From: JAOTVV01 sp039591075
GTDB lineage: Bacteria; Gemmatimonadota; Gemmatimonadetes; Gemmatimonadales; GWC2-71-9
NCBI GenBank assembly: GCA_039591075.1
Contig: JBDHEI010000009.1
Location: 6,750 to 70,749 of the forward strand
Direction of reading: 5' to 3'
DNA length: 64,000 bases
Part shown: positions 35,101-43,495 of the stretch, one piece after another
Layout of the letters: each line of letters starts with the position of its first letter
How positions within the stretch are numbered: position 1 is the first letter of the stretch
Made by a program: the position numbers and the translations under genes
Notes under the pieces: model-generated
The model's input: only the letters and a program-made list of their open reading frames with translations
What the model was told of the DNA's origin: nothing
Database searches by the model: none

Positions 35101-36028
35101 GGGCTGGCGCGCTGGTGACGAGCTGGATGAACACGTCCTCGAGTGACGGCTCGCCCGCGGCCTCCTCGAGGATCGTGATGCCGGCCGAGGCGATGCGCGA
35201 CGTCACGTCGGGCCAGTCGCGTGCGGGGTCGTCGAGGATCGCGTGCAGCATGTCACCGAACAGCACCGCGTGTCGCACGGCAGGATGCGCGGCCACGAGG
35301 TCACGCGTCTGCCGCGGCGCGGACGTCCGCACCGTCTGAATGCGTCCGGTGAGGCGTTGGCGGAAGCCCTCGGGTGTGTCGAGCGCGAGCAGACGCCCGG
35401 CATGCAGCATGGCCACCCGGTCGCAGCGTTCGGCTTCGTCCAGATACGCCGTGGCGACCAAGACCGTGATACCGGCGGCGACCATCTCGTGGACGATCAG
35501 CCACAGGTCGCGCCGAGAGATCGGGTCGACGCCGAAGGTGGGCTCGTCGAGCAGCATGATCTCCGGTTCGTGCACCAGGGCGCAGCACAGGCCGAGTTTC
35601 TGCTTCATTCCTCCGGAGAGCTGCCCAGCCAGGCGGCGCTCGAAGGGCCCGAGACCCGAGAACCGATAGAGGCGCTCGAGGCGGCGGGCGCGCTGGTCGG
35701 CCGGTACGCGGAAGAGGTCGGCGTAGAAGTCAATGTTCTCGCGGACCGTGAGATCGGTGTAGAGCCCGAAACGCTGGGACATGTAGGCGATATGGCGCTT
35801 CACCCCCTCAGGATCGCGGGTGATGCTGACGCCTCCCACGCGGGCATCGCCTCCGGTCGGCCTCAGCACGCCGGCCAGCATGCGGAGCGTCGTCGTCTTT
35901 CCCGCCCCGTCGGGGCCGACGATGCCGAACAGCTCGCCGCCCCCGACCGTGAAGGTCAATCGGTCGACGGCCTCGACGTCCCGGAACCGGCGGGACAGAT
36001 CGGAGAGGACGACGGTCGGTTGAGCCAC
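35093..36028 (-). CDS. ABC exporter ATPase (YbhF N-half-like)
   Basis: 311-residue ABC ATPase with canonical motifs: Walker A GPDGAGKTT, Q-loop MSQRFGLYTDL, signature LSGGMKQKL, Walker B IMLLDEPTFGVDP, and C-terminal EPSLEDVFIQLV. Start chosen as the GTG at 36028, 2 nt after the HlyD stop; there is no Shine-Dalgarno. In E. coli YbhF one polypeptide holds two such ATPase halves; here they are two adjacent genes. Confidence 0.92.
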   Translation of the reverse strand: MAQPTVVLSDLSRRFRDVEAVDRLTFTVGGGELFGIVGPDGAGKTTTLRMLAGVLRPTGGDARVGGVSITRDPEGVKRHIAYMSQRFGLYTDLTVRENIDFYADLFRVPADQRARRLERLYRFSGLGPFERRLAGQLSGGMKQKLGLCCALVHEPEIMLLDEPTFGVDPISRRDLWLIVHEMVAAGITVLVATAYLDEAERCDRVAMLHAGRLLALDTPEGFRQRLTGRIQTVRTSAPRQTRDLVAAHPAVRHAVLFGDMLHAILDDPARDWPDVTSRIASAGITILEEAAGEPSLEDVFIQLVTSAPAHA

Positions 36029-36030
36029 GA

Positions 36031-37029
36031 TCAGCGAGGCGAGGTGTCCAGCACCACGTCGGCGGGGAGGCCGGGTTTCAGATCGAACGAGGGATCGTCG
36101 GTCACCTGAACCTTCACCCGATACACGAGCTTGACCCGCTCGGCCGTCGTCTGGACGTTGCGTGGCGTGAACTCGGCGTCGCTCGCGATGAACACCACGC
36201 GCCCACCGTAGCGACGGTCCGGAAAGGCGTCGGCGGTGATCGTTGCCGGTGTCCCGATTGCCAGCCGTCCGACCAGGTTCTCCTGTACGTAGATGCGGAT
36301 CCAACGATCGTCGGGGTTCATGACGGTGGCCACGGGCACGCCCGCCCCGACGATCTCGCCGACCTGGCGGTGGCGTACCGTGACGATGCCCGCAAAGGGC
36401 GCCCGGATCACCGTGTTCCGCAACGCCACGTCGACCTGCGCGACCACGGCCTCGCCTTGTGCCACCACAGCACGCTGTGCCTCGACCTGTTCGCGCCGAG
36501 GGCCTCGCTCGAGGATACGGACTCGTTCCTCCGCGCTCTCGCTCTCCGACTGCGCCAGTGTGAGCGCGGTTTGGAGGTTCTCGTACTGCTGCCGACTGAT
36601 GGCACCGCCCTCGTACAGTCGTATTCCCCGGTCGGCATCCTGACGAGTGTTCTCGAGTCGGCGTTCGGCCGCACGGAGCGCTGCCCGACCCTGGGCGATC
36701 TCCTCCTCGCGGAAGCCGCGCTCCAGCTCGTGCAGTCGGGCTCGGGCCGCCGTCACCCCTGCCTTGGCGGCCCGCAATTGGGCCTGCAATTCCGCTCCAT
36801 CGAGCGCGGCCAGTTCGTCACCTACAGCCACATTGTCCCCTTCGTCGATGTGCAGCCGCTCGATCCGACCCGGGATCTGGAACCCGAGGTCGGCTTCGGT
36901 TGCCTCGACCGTGCCGGAGGCGGCAATCGTCGCGCCGTTGGAGCGGGGGACAAGGATGGCGATCAGTGCCACGATGGCGGCCGCGACCACCACCAGCGCG
37001 ACGATCACCCGTCGTCGTTGCTTGGTCAT
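36031..37029 (-). CDS. HlyD-family periplasmic adaptor (YbhG-like)
   Basis: 332-residue membrane-fusion protein. Start ATG at 37029 overlaps the TolC stop (ATGA). One N-terminal membrane anchor (residues 9-27) is followed by a biotinyl-lipoyl-like domain (TVEATEADLGFQIPGRIERL), a long alpha-hairpin coiled coil (about 75-200) and a second lipoyl/barrel half (NTVIRAPFAGIVTV). It links the ABC permeases to the outer-membrane channel encoded upstream. Like YbhG it has an N-terminal signal-anchor. Confidence 0.93.
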   Translation of the reverse strand: MTKQRRRVIVALVVVAAAIVALIAILVPRSNGATIAASGTVEATEADLGFQIPGRIERLHIDEGDNVAVGDELAALDGAELQAQLRAAKAGVTAARARLHELERGFREEEIAQGRAALRAAERRLENTRQDADRGIRLYEGGAISRQQYENLQTALTLAQSESESAEERVRILERGPRREQVEAQRAVVAQGEAVVAQVDVALRNTVIRAPFAGIVTVRHRQVGEIVGAGVPVATVMNPDDRWIRIYVQENLVGRLAIGTPATITADAFPDRRYGGRVVFIASDAEFTPRNVQTTAERVKLVYRVKVQVTDDPSFDLKPGLPADVVLDTSPR

Positions 37030-38393
37030 TGCTGGGTCTCCAGGATGGTCGTGAGCCAGGCGGGGGATAGCTCGCCGGTCGACCGGGCGAGCTCCAAACG
37101 GGCAACGATTTCGGCGTGGCGCGCTTCCACCAGGGACGCGCGGGCGCGCCGCAGATCGGCCTGCGCCCGGAGGTACTCGGTCTGAGTGCCGGCGCCGGTC
37201 TCGAGCGCGAGTTGTTCGATGCGCGCGACCTCGGCGAGCTGTGCCACGGCCCGGGCCACGGCGGCGGCCCGCGCGCGCTGCTCTTCGAGGCTCGTGAGGG
37301 CCCGATCCAGCGCTTCGGCCTCCTGCAAGCGGACGAGTCGAACCTGTTGGCGGGCGTACGCGGCCCGCGCGCTGGCGCCCGAGACCGCGTTCGACCGGGC
37401 ACCGCCAGTGAACAGGGGGTATGACAGCCGCATCCCGACCTGCCACTCGAACACGTACTCGCCTGCGGCACTACCCCACATGCCGTACGAGCCCACGGCA
37501 TCGAGGCGTGGGAACCATGCCGCCCGCGCGGCGCGCCGCGCCCATTCGGCGGTCTCCGCGTTGCGCTCCGCCCGGAGGACGTCAGGGTTCGTCGCCTCGA
37601 GCTGCGCGAGGAGGATGGCGCGTGGTGCGAGGCTCGAGTCCCCGAGGACGACGGGTCGGAGCCGGGAGGAGCGCGTCTCGTCGGGATCCAGCGTCAGCAG
37701 GCGGGCGAGGCTCCGCTCGACGGCATCGAGACGCGCCGCGGTCGAGATGTGCTCGGCCTCCGCCTGCGCCAGGGCCGCCTCGACGCGCAACAGCTCGACC
37801 CGCGCGGCGCTCCCCTCGTCGAGAGTGCGTTGTACCCGGTCTCGCTCCGCGGCGAGCGCCGCGAGATTGTCGTCCAGGGCGTCCAACACGCCGGCGGCCG
37901 AGAGCACGCCCACGTAGGCGCGCGTGACGCCCGCGATGAGCTCCATCGTTGTCGTCGCCGTCCCCGCCTCCGCCAACCGGGCACGGGCCTTGGCGCTCCG
38001 GATTCGGGATCGCCGTCCGCCGCCGTCGAACACCAGCCAGCCGAGGTCGAGTCCGCCCTGGAGCAGCGTGCGGTTGAAGTCGGGAAACGCACCCACGTCC
38101 AGCTCATGCAAGGGGAAGACGAGCATGGGCTCTTGGAACCGCGTCACCGTGGCGCGGGCGCTGAGCTGCGGGAGCCATTGAGCGGTGGCCTCGCCGACCT
38201 GCGCCGCTGCTTCGTCTGCGGCCGCCCGGGCCGATTGCACCGCCGGGTGCGCCTCGAGTGCCAAGGCCACGGCGCGATCCAACGTGAGCGCGGCGCCCGT
38301 ATCGGCCGGACTCTGGGCGTCGACCCGGGTGCCCAGGGCCAACGCCAGCATCGCCGCGGCGAGCGCGGTGCGGGAATGAAGCGCGACTATCAT
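37026..38393 (-). CDS. TolC-family outer-membrane efflux protein
   Basis: 455-residue outer-membrane factor with a signal peptide (about 1-26, ending VDAQ). Two repeats of long coiled-coil helices are rich in Ala/Arg/Glu, e.g. LTLDRAVALALEAHPAVQSAR (about 36) and the second-repeat ATNPDVLRAERNAETAEWA. Start ATG at 38393 overlaps the TetR stop (ATGA). E. coli cecR-ybhGFSR does not include its own TolC gene, so this operon is self-contained for efflux across both membranes. Confidence 0.92.
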   Translation of the reverse strand: MIVALHSRTALAAAMLALALGTRVDAQSPADTGAALTLDRAVALALEAHPAVQSARAAADEAAAQVGEATAQWLPQLSARATVTRFQEPMLVFPLHELDVGAFPDFNRTLLQGGLDLGWLVFDGGGRRSRIRSAKARARLAEAGTATTTMELIAGVTRAYVGVLSAAGVLDALDDNLAALAAERDRVQRTLDEGSAARVELLRVEAALAQAEAEHISTAARLDAVERSLARLLTLDPDETRSSRLRPVVLGDSSLAPRAILLAQLEATNPDVLRAERNAETAEWARRAARAAWFPRLDAVGSYGMWGSAAGEYVFEWQVGMRLSYPLFTGGARSNAVSGASARAAYARQQVRLVRLQEAEALDRALTSLEEQRARAAAVARAVAQLAEVARIEQLALETGAGTQTEYLRAQADLRRARASLVEARHAEIVARLELARSTGELSPAWLTTILETQQ

Positions 38394-39007
38394 CGGCGTG
38401 CCTCCGACTGAGCCGACAGTCCGGCCCGAACGAATCGTACGGTGGTTTCGACCAGGTCTTGTCGTGTGTGCTGCTCGTCCTGGTCGATCCCGATAGTCTG
38501 CTGCAGGAGATGGCGAACCAGGGTGAGCCAGACGGGTTGTGCGATGATGCTGAGCGCGAGGAACCGGGGGTTGCCGTGGCGGATCGTCCCGTCGGTTTGT
38601 CCCTCGGCGAGGACTCGGGTGAGCGTGTCGTGATTGGTGCGGATAATCCGGCTCACCGCGTCCGGCGCGGGTCGCCCACTCGCCAGCTGCTGGACCATGA
38701 GGCGGGCGGGTTCCGGGTGAACCCGGAGGTATTCGAAGAACCCGCGGAGCAGTGCTTCCACCCGGTCGAGCGGTGGTTGGCCGGAGCCTGCGATGCTCAC
38801 CAGATGATCCTTGAGTGGTGTCATCACCGACTCGGCGACGGCCTCGTATAGCGCGCTCTTCGAGCCGAAGTGATAGGTGACGGCTCCCAGGTTCGCCTGG
38901 GCCCGCGACGTGATGGCACGAATCGAGGTGCCGTCATAGCCGAGGGCGATGAACAGCTCCCGTGCGGCGTCGAGCAGGGAACGGGCAGTACCCGGGCGCT
39001 GAGTCAT
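38390..39007 (-). CDS. TetR-family repressor (CecR-like) heading the efflux operon
   Basis: 205-residue regulator. The N-terminal HTH (about residues 8-55: ARSLLDAARELFIALGYDG...ITSRAQANLGAVTYHFGSK) is followed by a C-terminal ligand/dimer domain similar to the CecR/DUF1956 type. It is the first gene, overlapping tolC by 4 nt, so it probably represses its own operon, as E. coli CecR does. A 10-bp palindrome CATACGTATG covers its start codon. The effector is unknown; CecR responds to some drugs. Confidence 0.92.
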   Translation of the reverse strand: MTQRPGTARSLLDAARELFIALGYDGTSIRAITSRAQANLGAVTYHFGSKSALYEAVAESVMTPLKDHLVSIAGSGQPPLDRVEALLRGFFEYLRVHPEPARLMVQQLASGRPAPDAVSRIIRTNHDTLTRVLAEGQTDGTIRHGNPRFLALSIIAQPVWLTLVRHLLQQTIGIDQDEQHTRQDLVETTVRFVRAGLSAQSEARR

Positions 39008-39044
39008 ACGTATGTATTAACACTCGAATGGCCAAATATGGCAA
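39005..39044 (-). promoter_or_regulatory. Putative tetR operon promoter and operator
   Basis: On the minus strand TTGCCA (39044-39039) and TAATAC (39019-39014) are 19 nt apart. The -10 ends 6 nt before the tetR ATG, so the RNA would be leaderless; no Shine-Dalgarno is present. A perfect palindrome CATACGTATG (39005-39014) abuts the -10 and covers the start codon, a good position for autorepression. Confidence 0.4.
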
Positions 39045-39080
39045 GAGCGCCGGGCGGGCATCCTATCCTATCTCATTGGT

Positions 39081-40253
39081 TTATTTACGCTTGAGCCAGG
39101 TAAGCGGGTCGAGAGCGATCCCGCCTTGGCCGCGGATCTGAAACTCGACGTGGGGACCGTCCCCGCTGCTGCTCCCGCCGGAGCGGCCTATGACCTGGCC
39201 GGCGGCGATGGCCTGGCCCACCACCACGTCCACCCGCGACAGGTAGAGGTACAGCGTGTAGAAGCCTCCGCCGTGGTCTAGCAGGACGGTGGGGCCGTAG
39301 GTACCAAAGGGTCCGGCGTGTTCCACCGCGCCGCCGGCCACGGCGCGAACGGAGGTGCCTTCCGGCACGGCGATCCCGATGCCGTGGCGTCGGATCGCGG
39401 TGTTGCTGGGTCCCGCTTGTCGCCCGAACCGATAGATGACGCGGCCGTCCACCGGCCAGCTGAGCGTCCCGATGCTGCCGTCGGTGATCGTGCCGGCCAC
39501 CGACGGGTTCCGAGCTCGCTCCCGCTCCAGCTCGGCGATGATCGTCCCGAGGCGTTCCTCGTCGCGGGCCAGGGCGTCCAGGCGCTGGGTGGTCTGTTGC
39601 TGTGATGCGCGGGTGGAACGGAGTGCCAGCTGTCGGCGCTGCTCGAGTGACACGTAGCGCGACAGTTCCTGAACCCGATCGCCGCGCTGTCGTCCCATCT
39701 CGGTGTGGACCGTCACGAGTTCCCGTCGGCGCTGTCCTACCCGATCCCTGAGCTCCTCGATCTCCCGGGTGAGCGCCCGATCCTGTCGGCTCACCAGGTA
39801 GAGGTACTTGTAGCGGCTGAGCAGATCGCCGAAGCTCTCGGCGGCCAGCAGGACCTCGAAAATCCACAGTGACCCGCGTTTGTAGATCTCCGTGAGCCTG
39901 GTCTCCAGCACCGCGCGCTTTTCGGCGAGTGCATCCTGCGCTAGCATGAGGTCGATAGTGACGGTGTCCAGCTCCGACCCTAACGAACCGATCTGGCGGT
40001 CCAGCTCGTTGACGATCCGCGAGGTCGCCGACTTCTGCCGGTCGATGTTGTCCAGTTCCTGCGACAGGGTATGCGCCTGTCCCTGGAGCCGGTTGAGGTC
40101 GTTCTGCAGGCGCAGGCGTTCGCGGCGGATCTCCTCGAGGCGCTCTTGGTTTTCGCGGAGGCGCTGGGTGATCGTGGGTCGTTGCTGTCCGGACGCCGGG
40201 AGCGGGAGCAGGGCGACGAGGCCGATCGCCGCCATGGTACGGAGGGCGATCAC
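39081..40253 (-). CDS. envC: EnvC-like amidase activator with degenerate LytM domain
   Basis: 390-residue periplasmic protein. Signal peptide (about 1-22), two coiled-coil stretches (about 25-125 and 155-250), then a C-terminal LytM (M23) domain (about 262-390). The zinc ligands are mostly lost: the expected HxGxD reads Arg289-His-Gly-Ile-Gly293, and the expected HxH reads His368-Val-Glu370. The same loss is seen in E. coli EnvC, which activates AmiA/AmiB rather than cutting peptidoglycan. The adjacent ftsX and ftsE, with a 4-nt overlap, support the role: FtsEX acts through EnvC at division. No amidase gene is nearby. Confidence 0.85.
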   Translation of the reverse strand: MIALRTMAAIGLVALLPLPASGQQRPTITQRLRENQERLEEIRRERLRLQNDLNRLQGQAHTLSQELDNIDRQKSATSRIVNELDRQIGSLGSELDTVTIDLMLAQDALAEKRAVLETRLTEIYKRGSLWIFEVLLAAESFGDLLSRYKYLYLVSRQDRALTREIEELRDRVGQRRRELVTVHTEMGRQRGDRVQELSRYVSLEQRRQLALRSTRASQQQTTQRLDALARDEERLGTIIAELERERARNPSVAGTITDGSIGTLSWPVDGRVIYRFGRQAGPSNTAIRRHGIGIAVPEGTSVRAVAGGAVEHAGPFGTYGPTVLLDHGGGFYTLYLYLSRVDVVVGQAIAAGQVIGRSGGSSSGDGPHVEFQIRGQGGIALDPLTWLKRK

Positions 40254-41107
40254 GTCGCCGGCAGATGGCGGTTCACGCTGGCGGCACTCGCGGCGAAGCC
40301 GAGCAGCGTTCCGAACAGCAAGAAAGCTGCGGCCTGACCCGCCGAATAGAAGGAGGCCTCGAACAGCGCCCGGGAGACGGCAGCGTACGCCACGTAGTTC
40401 AGCACGATAGCCAGGGCTCCACCCAGCGCGCCCTTGATGGCTCCCTCCAGCAGGAAGGGCCGCCGGATGAACCCGTCGGTCGCGCCGACCAGGCGCATGA
40501 GCTGAATCTCGCTCCCCCGGGCGAGCACCGTCATGCGGATGGTCGTCCCGATGATGATGACCGCGGCGGCCCCAAACGCGGCCCCGATCACCAGACCCAC
40601 GGCGGCGGCGATGCTCCGCAAGCGGTCGAGCTTTTCAACCCAGTCACCGCCGTACCGCACGTCCTCGGCGAAGCGGAATCCCTCGAGACGCTGGGCCACC
40701 GCCGTGACGTGCTCGCTGTCGCGGAAGCCCGGCTTGAGCCGGATCTCGAGGGAAGCCGGCAGCGGGTTGGTCTCGAGGTCCGAGAAGACGCCCTGGAACT
40801 CCGTCAACTCCTGCCGTGCCCGTTCGAGCGCCTGATCTTCCGTGACGTACTCAACCTCGTCCACTTCGGGGAACGCCTGGATGTCGCCGATGGCAAAGGT
40901 CACGATCTCGACCGGTGTTCCCCGCGTCATATACAGAACGATCTCGACCCGTTCGGCGAGACCGGAGAGCGTGGCGCGCAGGTTGAGCGCGACGAGGCCG
41001 AACAGGCCCAGAACGAACAGCGCGAACCCGATGGTGGTCACCGCCAGCACGGAGAGCACTGGGGCCCGCCGGAAGGAACGCAGCGCTTCCCGAACCGTGA
41101 GTCTCAT
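40250..41107 (-). CDS. ftsX: Cell-division permease-like protein FtsX
   Basis: 285-residue membrane protein. Start chosen at the ATG at 41107, which overlaps the ftsE stop (ATGA). It has an N-terminal membrane segment (about residues 17-41), an extracytoplasmic domain (about 42-155) that binds hydrolase regulators, and three C-terminal membrane segments. Signature pieces include REALRSFRRAPVLSVLAV and EIQLMRLVGATDGFIRRPFLLEG. The extracytoplasmic domain should contact the EnvC-like protein encoded next. Confidence 0.95.
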   Translation of the reverse strand: MRLTVREALRSFRRAPVLSVLAVTTIGFALFVLGLFGLVALNLRATLSGLAERVEIVLYMTRGTPVEIVTFAIGDIQAFPEVDEVEYVTEDQALERARQELTEFQGVFSDLETNPLPASLEIRLKPGFRDSEHVTAVAQRLEGFRFAEDVRYGGDWVEKLDRLRSIAAAVGLVIGAAFGAAAVIIIGTTIRMTVLARGSEIQLMRLVGATDGFIRRPFLLEGAIKGALGGALAIVLNYVAYAAVSRALFEASFYSAGQAAAFLLFGTLLGFAASAASVNRHLPAT

Positions 41108-41796
41108 TCGCCGCTCGTCATGGGGACCTGTCCCTCGCACGAGTCGAACACGATCGCTCCTTCTTGCAGCTCGAGGGTCCGGTAGCTCGTCGGCCGCACG
41201 ATGCTCAGATCGTGCGTCGCCATGATCACGGCCGTCCCCATCGCGTTGATGTCGCGGAGCAGCTGAACGACCCCGCGCGTGGCCCGCTCGTCGAGGTTCC
41301 CGGTGGGCTCGTCGGCAATGATCACCACGGGATCGTTGACGAGGGCCCGGGCGATTGCCACCCGCTGCTGCTCACCACCAGACAGCTCCCGCGGAAAGGC
41401 ATGTGCCTTCGCCGCGAGCCCCACTTGGGTCAGCACCCGCATCACCTTTGGACTGATGGCGTTGTGCCGCGCGCCGGTGACCTCGAGCGCAAAGGCCACG
41501 TTCTCCTCGGCTGTCCGTTCCTCGAGCAGCCTAAAGTCTTGGAATACGATGCCCATGCGGCGCCGGAGCCCTGCGATCTCTCGGCGCGACACTTCGTGCA
41601 TGTGGGATCCCAGGACCCAGACCGTTCCCGAGGTGGGGGGCTCGTCGGCGTAGATGAGCCGCAGCACCGTGGACTTGCCCGCGCCCGAGTGCCCGGTAAA
41701 GAAGACGAACTCCCCCCGCGCGATGCGGAACGAGACGTCCTTGAGCGCGAGGGAGTCTTTCGTGAAGGCCTTGAAGACCTTGGAGAAGCGAATCAC
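41104..41796 (-). CDS. ftsE: Cell-division ATP-binding protein FtsE
   Basis: 230-residue ABC ATPase partner of FtsX. Start chosen as the GTG at 41796, 2 nt after the preceding stop, giving the usual N-terminus 'MIRFSKVFKAF'. Walker A GHSGAGKST, Q-loop FQDFRLLEERT, signature LSGGEQQRVAIARAL, Walker B VVIIADEPTGNLD, H-loop ATHD. The FtsE-typical DFRLL motif separates it from LolD/MacB ATPases. No Shine-Dalgarno is seen, so translation is likely coupled. Confidence 0.95.
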   Translation of the reverse strand: MIRFSKVFKAFTKDSLALKDVSFRIARGEFVFFTGHSGAGKSTVLRLIYADEPPTSGTVWVLGSHMHEVSRREIAGLRRRMGIVFQDFRLLEERTAEENVAFALEVTGARHNAISPKVMRVLTQVGLAAKAHAFPRELSGGEQQRVAIARALVNDPVVIIADEPTGNLDERATRGVVQLLRDINAMGTAVIMATHDLSIVRPTSYRTLELQEGAIVFDSCEGQVPMTSGE

Positions 41797-41798
41797 GG

Positions 41799-42956
41799 TC
41801 AGAGGCTGCTGAAGGCTTCCTCGAAGTCGGCGATGATATCCTCGACATCCTCGATCCCGACGCTCACCCGGATGAAGCCGTCCGGGATGCCCTGCGCTGC
41901 GCGCTCTGCCGGTGTCAGAGAGGCATGCGAGGTCAACCGTGGTTCCGAGACCAACGTCTCCACCCCACCGAGGCTGGGAGCGTGCGCGGCCACCCGAAGC
42001 TTGCGCAAGACGATTTCGGCGGCGGCGGGCCCGCCGGCCAGCGTGAGTCCGACCATCCCGCCGAATCCGTCGAGCGCCCCGGCAGCTGCGGCGTGGTCCT
42101 CGTGATCGGGCAGTCCGGGATAGTGAACCGCGTGGACGGCAGGCTGGGTGTGTGCCCACTCCGCGAAGGCGAGACCGTTGGCGTTGTGCCGCTCCATGCG
42201 GACCGCGAGGGTCTTCAGGCCCCGCTCGGTAAGCCAGGCCGCATAGGGGTCGGGGGCCTGGCCCCACACCTGCATCAGCTGGCGGACTTCCTCGATCACC
42301 GCCTCAGTTCCCGCCACCACGCCGCCGATGACGTCGGAGTGCCCGTTTAGGTATTTGGTGGCGCTGTGGATCACCACGTCCGCCCCGTGCTCGAGCGGCC
42401 GGAAGTTGATGGGGGTGGCGAATGTCGAGTCGACGATCATCGCAATGCCCCGTTCCCTGCAGAAGGTCGCGATAGGCTCGGGGTCGAGCACCCGTATGAG
42501 CGGGTTGGTTGGTGTCTCGACGAACACGGCCCGCGTGGTCTTCCGGATCAGTTGGCGCCAGTTTCGTGGATTGTCCGGCTGCGCAAAGGTGACGTCGATT
42601 TCGAGTTTGCCGAACTCCTCGACGAACAAGCGGCGCGTTCCACCGTAGATCCATTCGCTGGCGAGCAGATGATCTCCGGGCCGGAGCATGGCGAGATGGG
42701 CGAGGGCGGTCGCGCCCATGCCGCTCGCCACGAAGATCGCCCGCTCGGCGCCTTCGAGGGCCGCCAACTTAGCCGCCACCGAGATCTGGTTCGGGTTGTT
42801 GCCGTACCGCGTGTACAGCACCTCCTCACCCGAGCCGACCGGTTGGTGGAACGTGCTGCTCTGATAGAGGGGGGTCGCGACCGGTGCGCGATCCGGCTGA
42901 CGCTCTGGAGCGCCATGAATCGCCTTGGTGGACGGGCCGAACTTGGGCTCCGTCAT
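41799..42956 (-). CDS. Cystathionine gamma-synthase-like PLP enzyme
   Basis: 385-residue Cys/Met-metabolism fold-type I PLP enzyme (MetB/MetC/MetZ/methionine gamma-lyase family). Schiff-base Lys is in SATKYLNGHSDVIGG; the PLP-phosphate loop includes ASGMGATALAHL; YTRYGNNPN is the cofactor-binding Tyr region. The exact reaction cannot be told from these motifs. ATG at 42956 overlaps the preceding stop (ATGA). It sits oddly in a chain with ftsEX, possibly only as a co-regulated passenger. Confidence 0.9.
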   Translation of the reverse strand: MTEPKFGPSTKAIHGAPERQPDRAPVATPLYQSSTFHQPVGSGEEVLYTRYGNNPNQISVAAKLAALEGAERAIFVASGMGATALAHLAMLRPGDHLLASEWIYGGTRRLFVEEFGKLEIDVTFAQPDNPRNWRQLIRKTTRAVFVETPTNPLIRVLDPEPIATFCRERGIAMIVDSTFATPINFRPLEHGADVVIHSATKYLNGHSDVIGGVVAGTEAVIEEVRQLMQVWGQAPDPYAAWLTERGLKTLAVRMERHNANGLAFAEWAHTQPAVHAVHYPGLPDHEDHAAAAGALDGFGGMVGLTLAGGPAAAEIVLRKLRVAAHAPSLGGVETLVSEPRLTSHASLTPAERAAQGIPDGFIRVSVGIEDVEDIIADFEEAFSSL

Positions 42957-43495
42957 TCCGGTGCTCCCGCCGAGGGCTTATCGGCAGGGTCCGGGGGGAG
43001 AGGACCGGAGGATTGGAGAAGCTGCAGCAACTCCTTGGCGGTCCCCCCGGGGAGGACCAGGGCATCGTTGTCTGCCGGTGATCCCGGCTCGACCCGATCG
43101 GTCAGCGCAGACAGCACCTTGCGTGCGCCCTCGGGAACGTCTCCCAGCATTCGCACCCGTCCCTCACGGTCCCGGGCGATCGCGGCCAGCTTGTGCCGCC
43201 GGAGCACTGGCTCGATGGCCTCGCAGTGCGACGCGGTGACGCCCTGCAACAGGAACACCCGCGCACCACCCCGCTCGAGGAGCAGCTTGCCGACAATCTC
43301 GTCGGCACAAGAGTAGTCGAGCAATCGGACCGTGCTGAAGTCGATCACGGCCACGGGTTCCGTTTCGAGATCGTCGAGCGCCGCCTCGATGCCGTCGCGC
43401 ACCGCCTTCCCAGTTGGGCGGGTTACGAGATCGCCGTAGGCGCTGGAAACCGTGTGCTGGAGGATGGCCTTGAGATCGATGAGTTGCATGGTCAC
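42953..43495 (-). CDS. STAS-like (DUF4325-type) protein
   Basis: 180 residues from the GTG at 43495, which overlaps the HATPase stop (GTGA); the ATG at 43489 is the alternative. The central fold (about residues 15-100) matches STAS-like DUF4325 proteins: PVAVIDFSTVRLLDYSCADEI, with Ser62 where STAS anti-anti-sigma factors carry their phosphorylated Ser. The C-terminal 60 residues are Pro/Ala-rich. Co-translation with a STAS-HATPase fusion suggests a kinase-target pair. Partner and output are unknown. Confidence 0.7.
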   Translation of the reverse strand: MTMQLIDLKAILQHTVSSAYGDLVTRPTGKAVRDGIEAALDDLETEPVAVIDFSTVRLLDYSCADEIVGKLLLERGGARVFLLQGVTASHCEAIEPVLRRHKLAAIARDREGRVRMLGDVPEGARKVLSALTDRVEPGSPADNDALVLPGGTAKELLQLLQSSGPLPPDPADKPSAGAPE

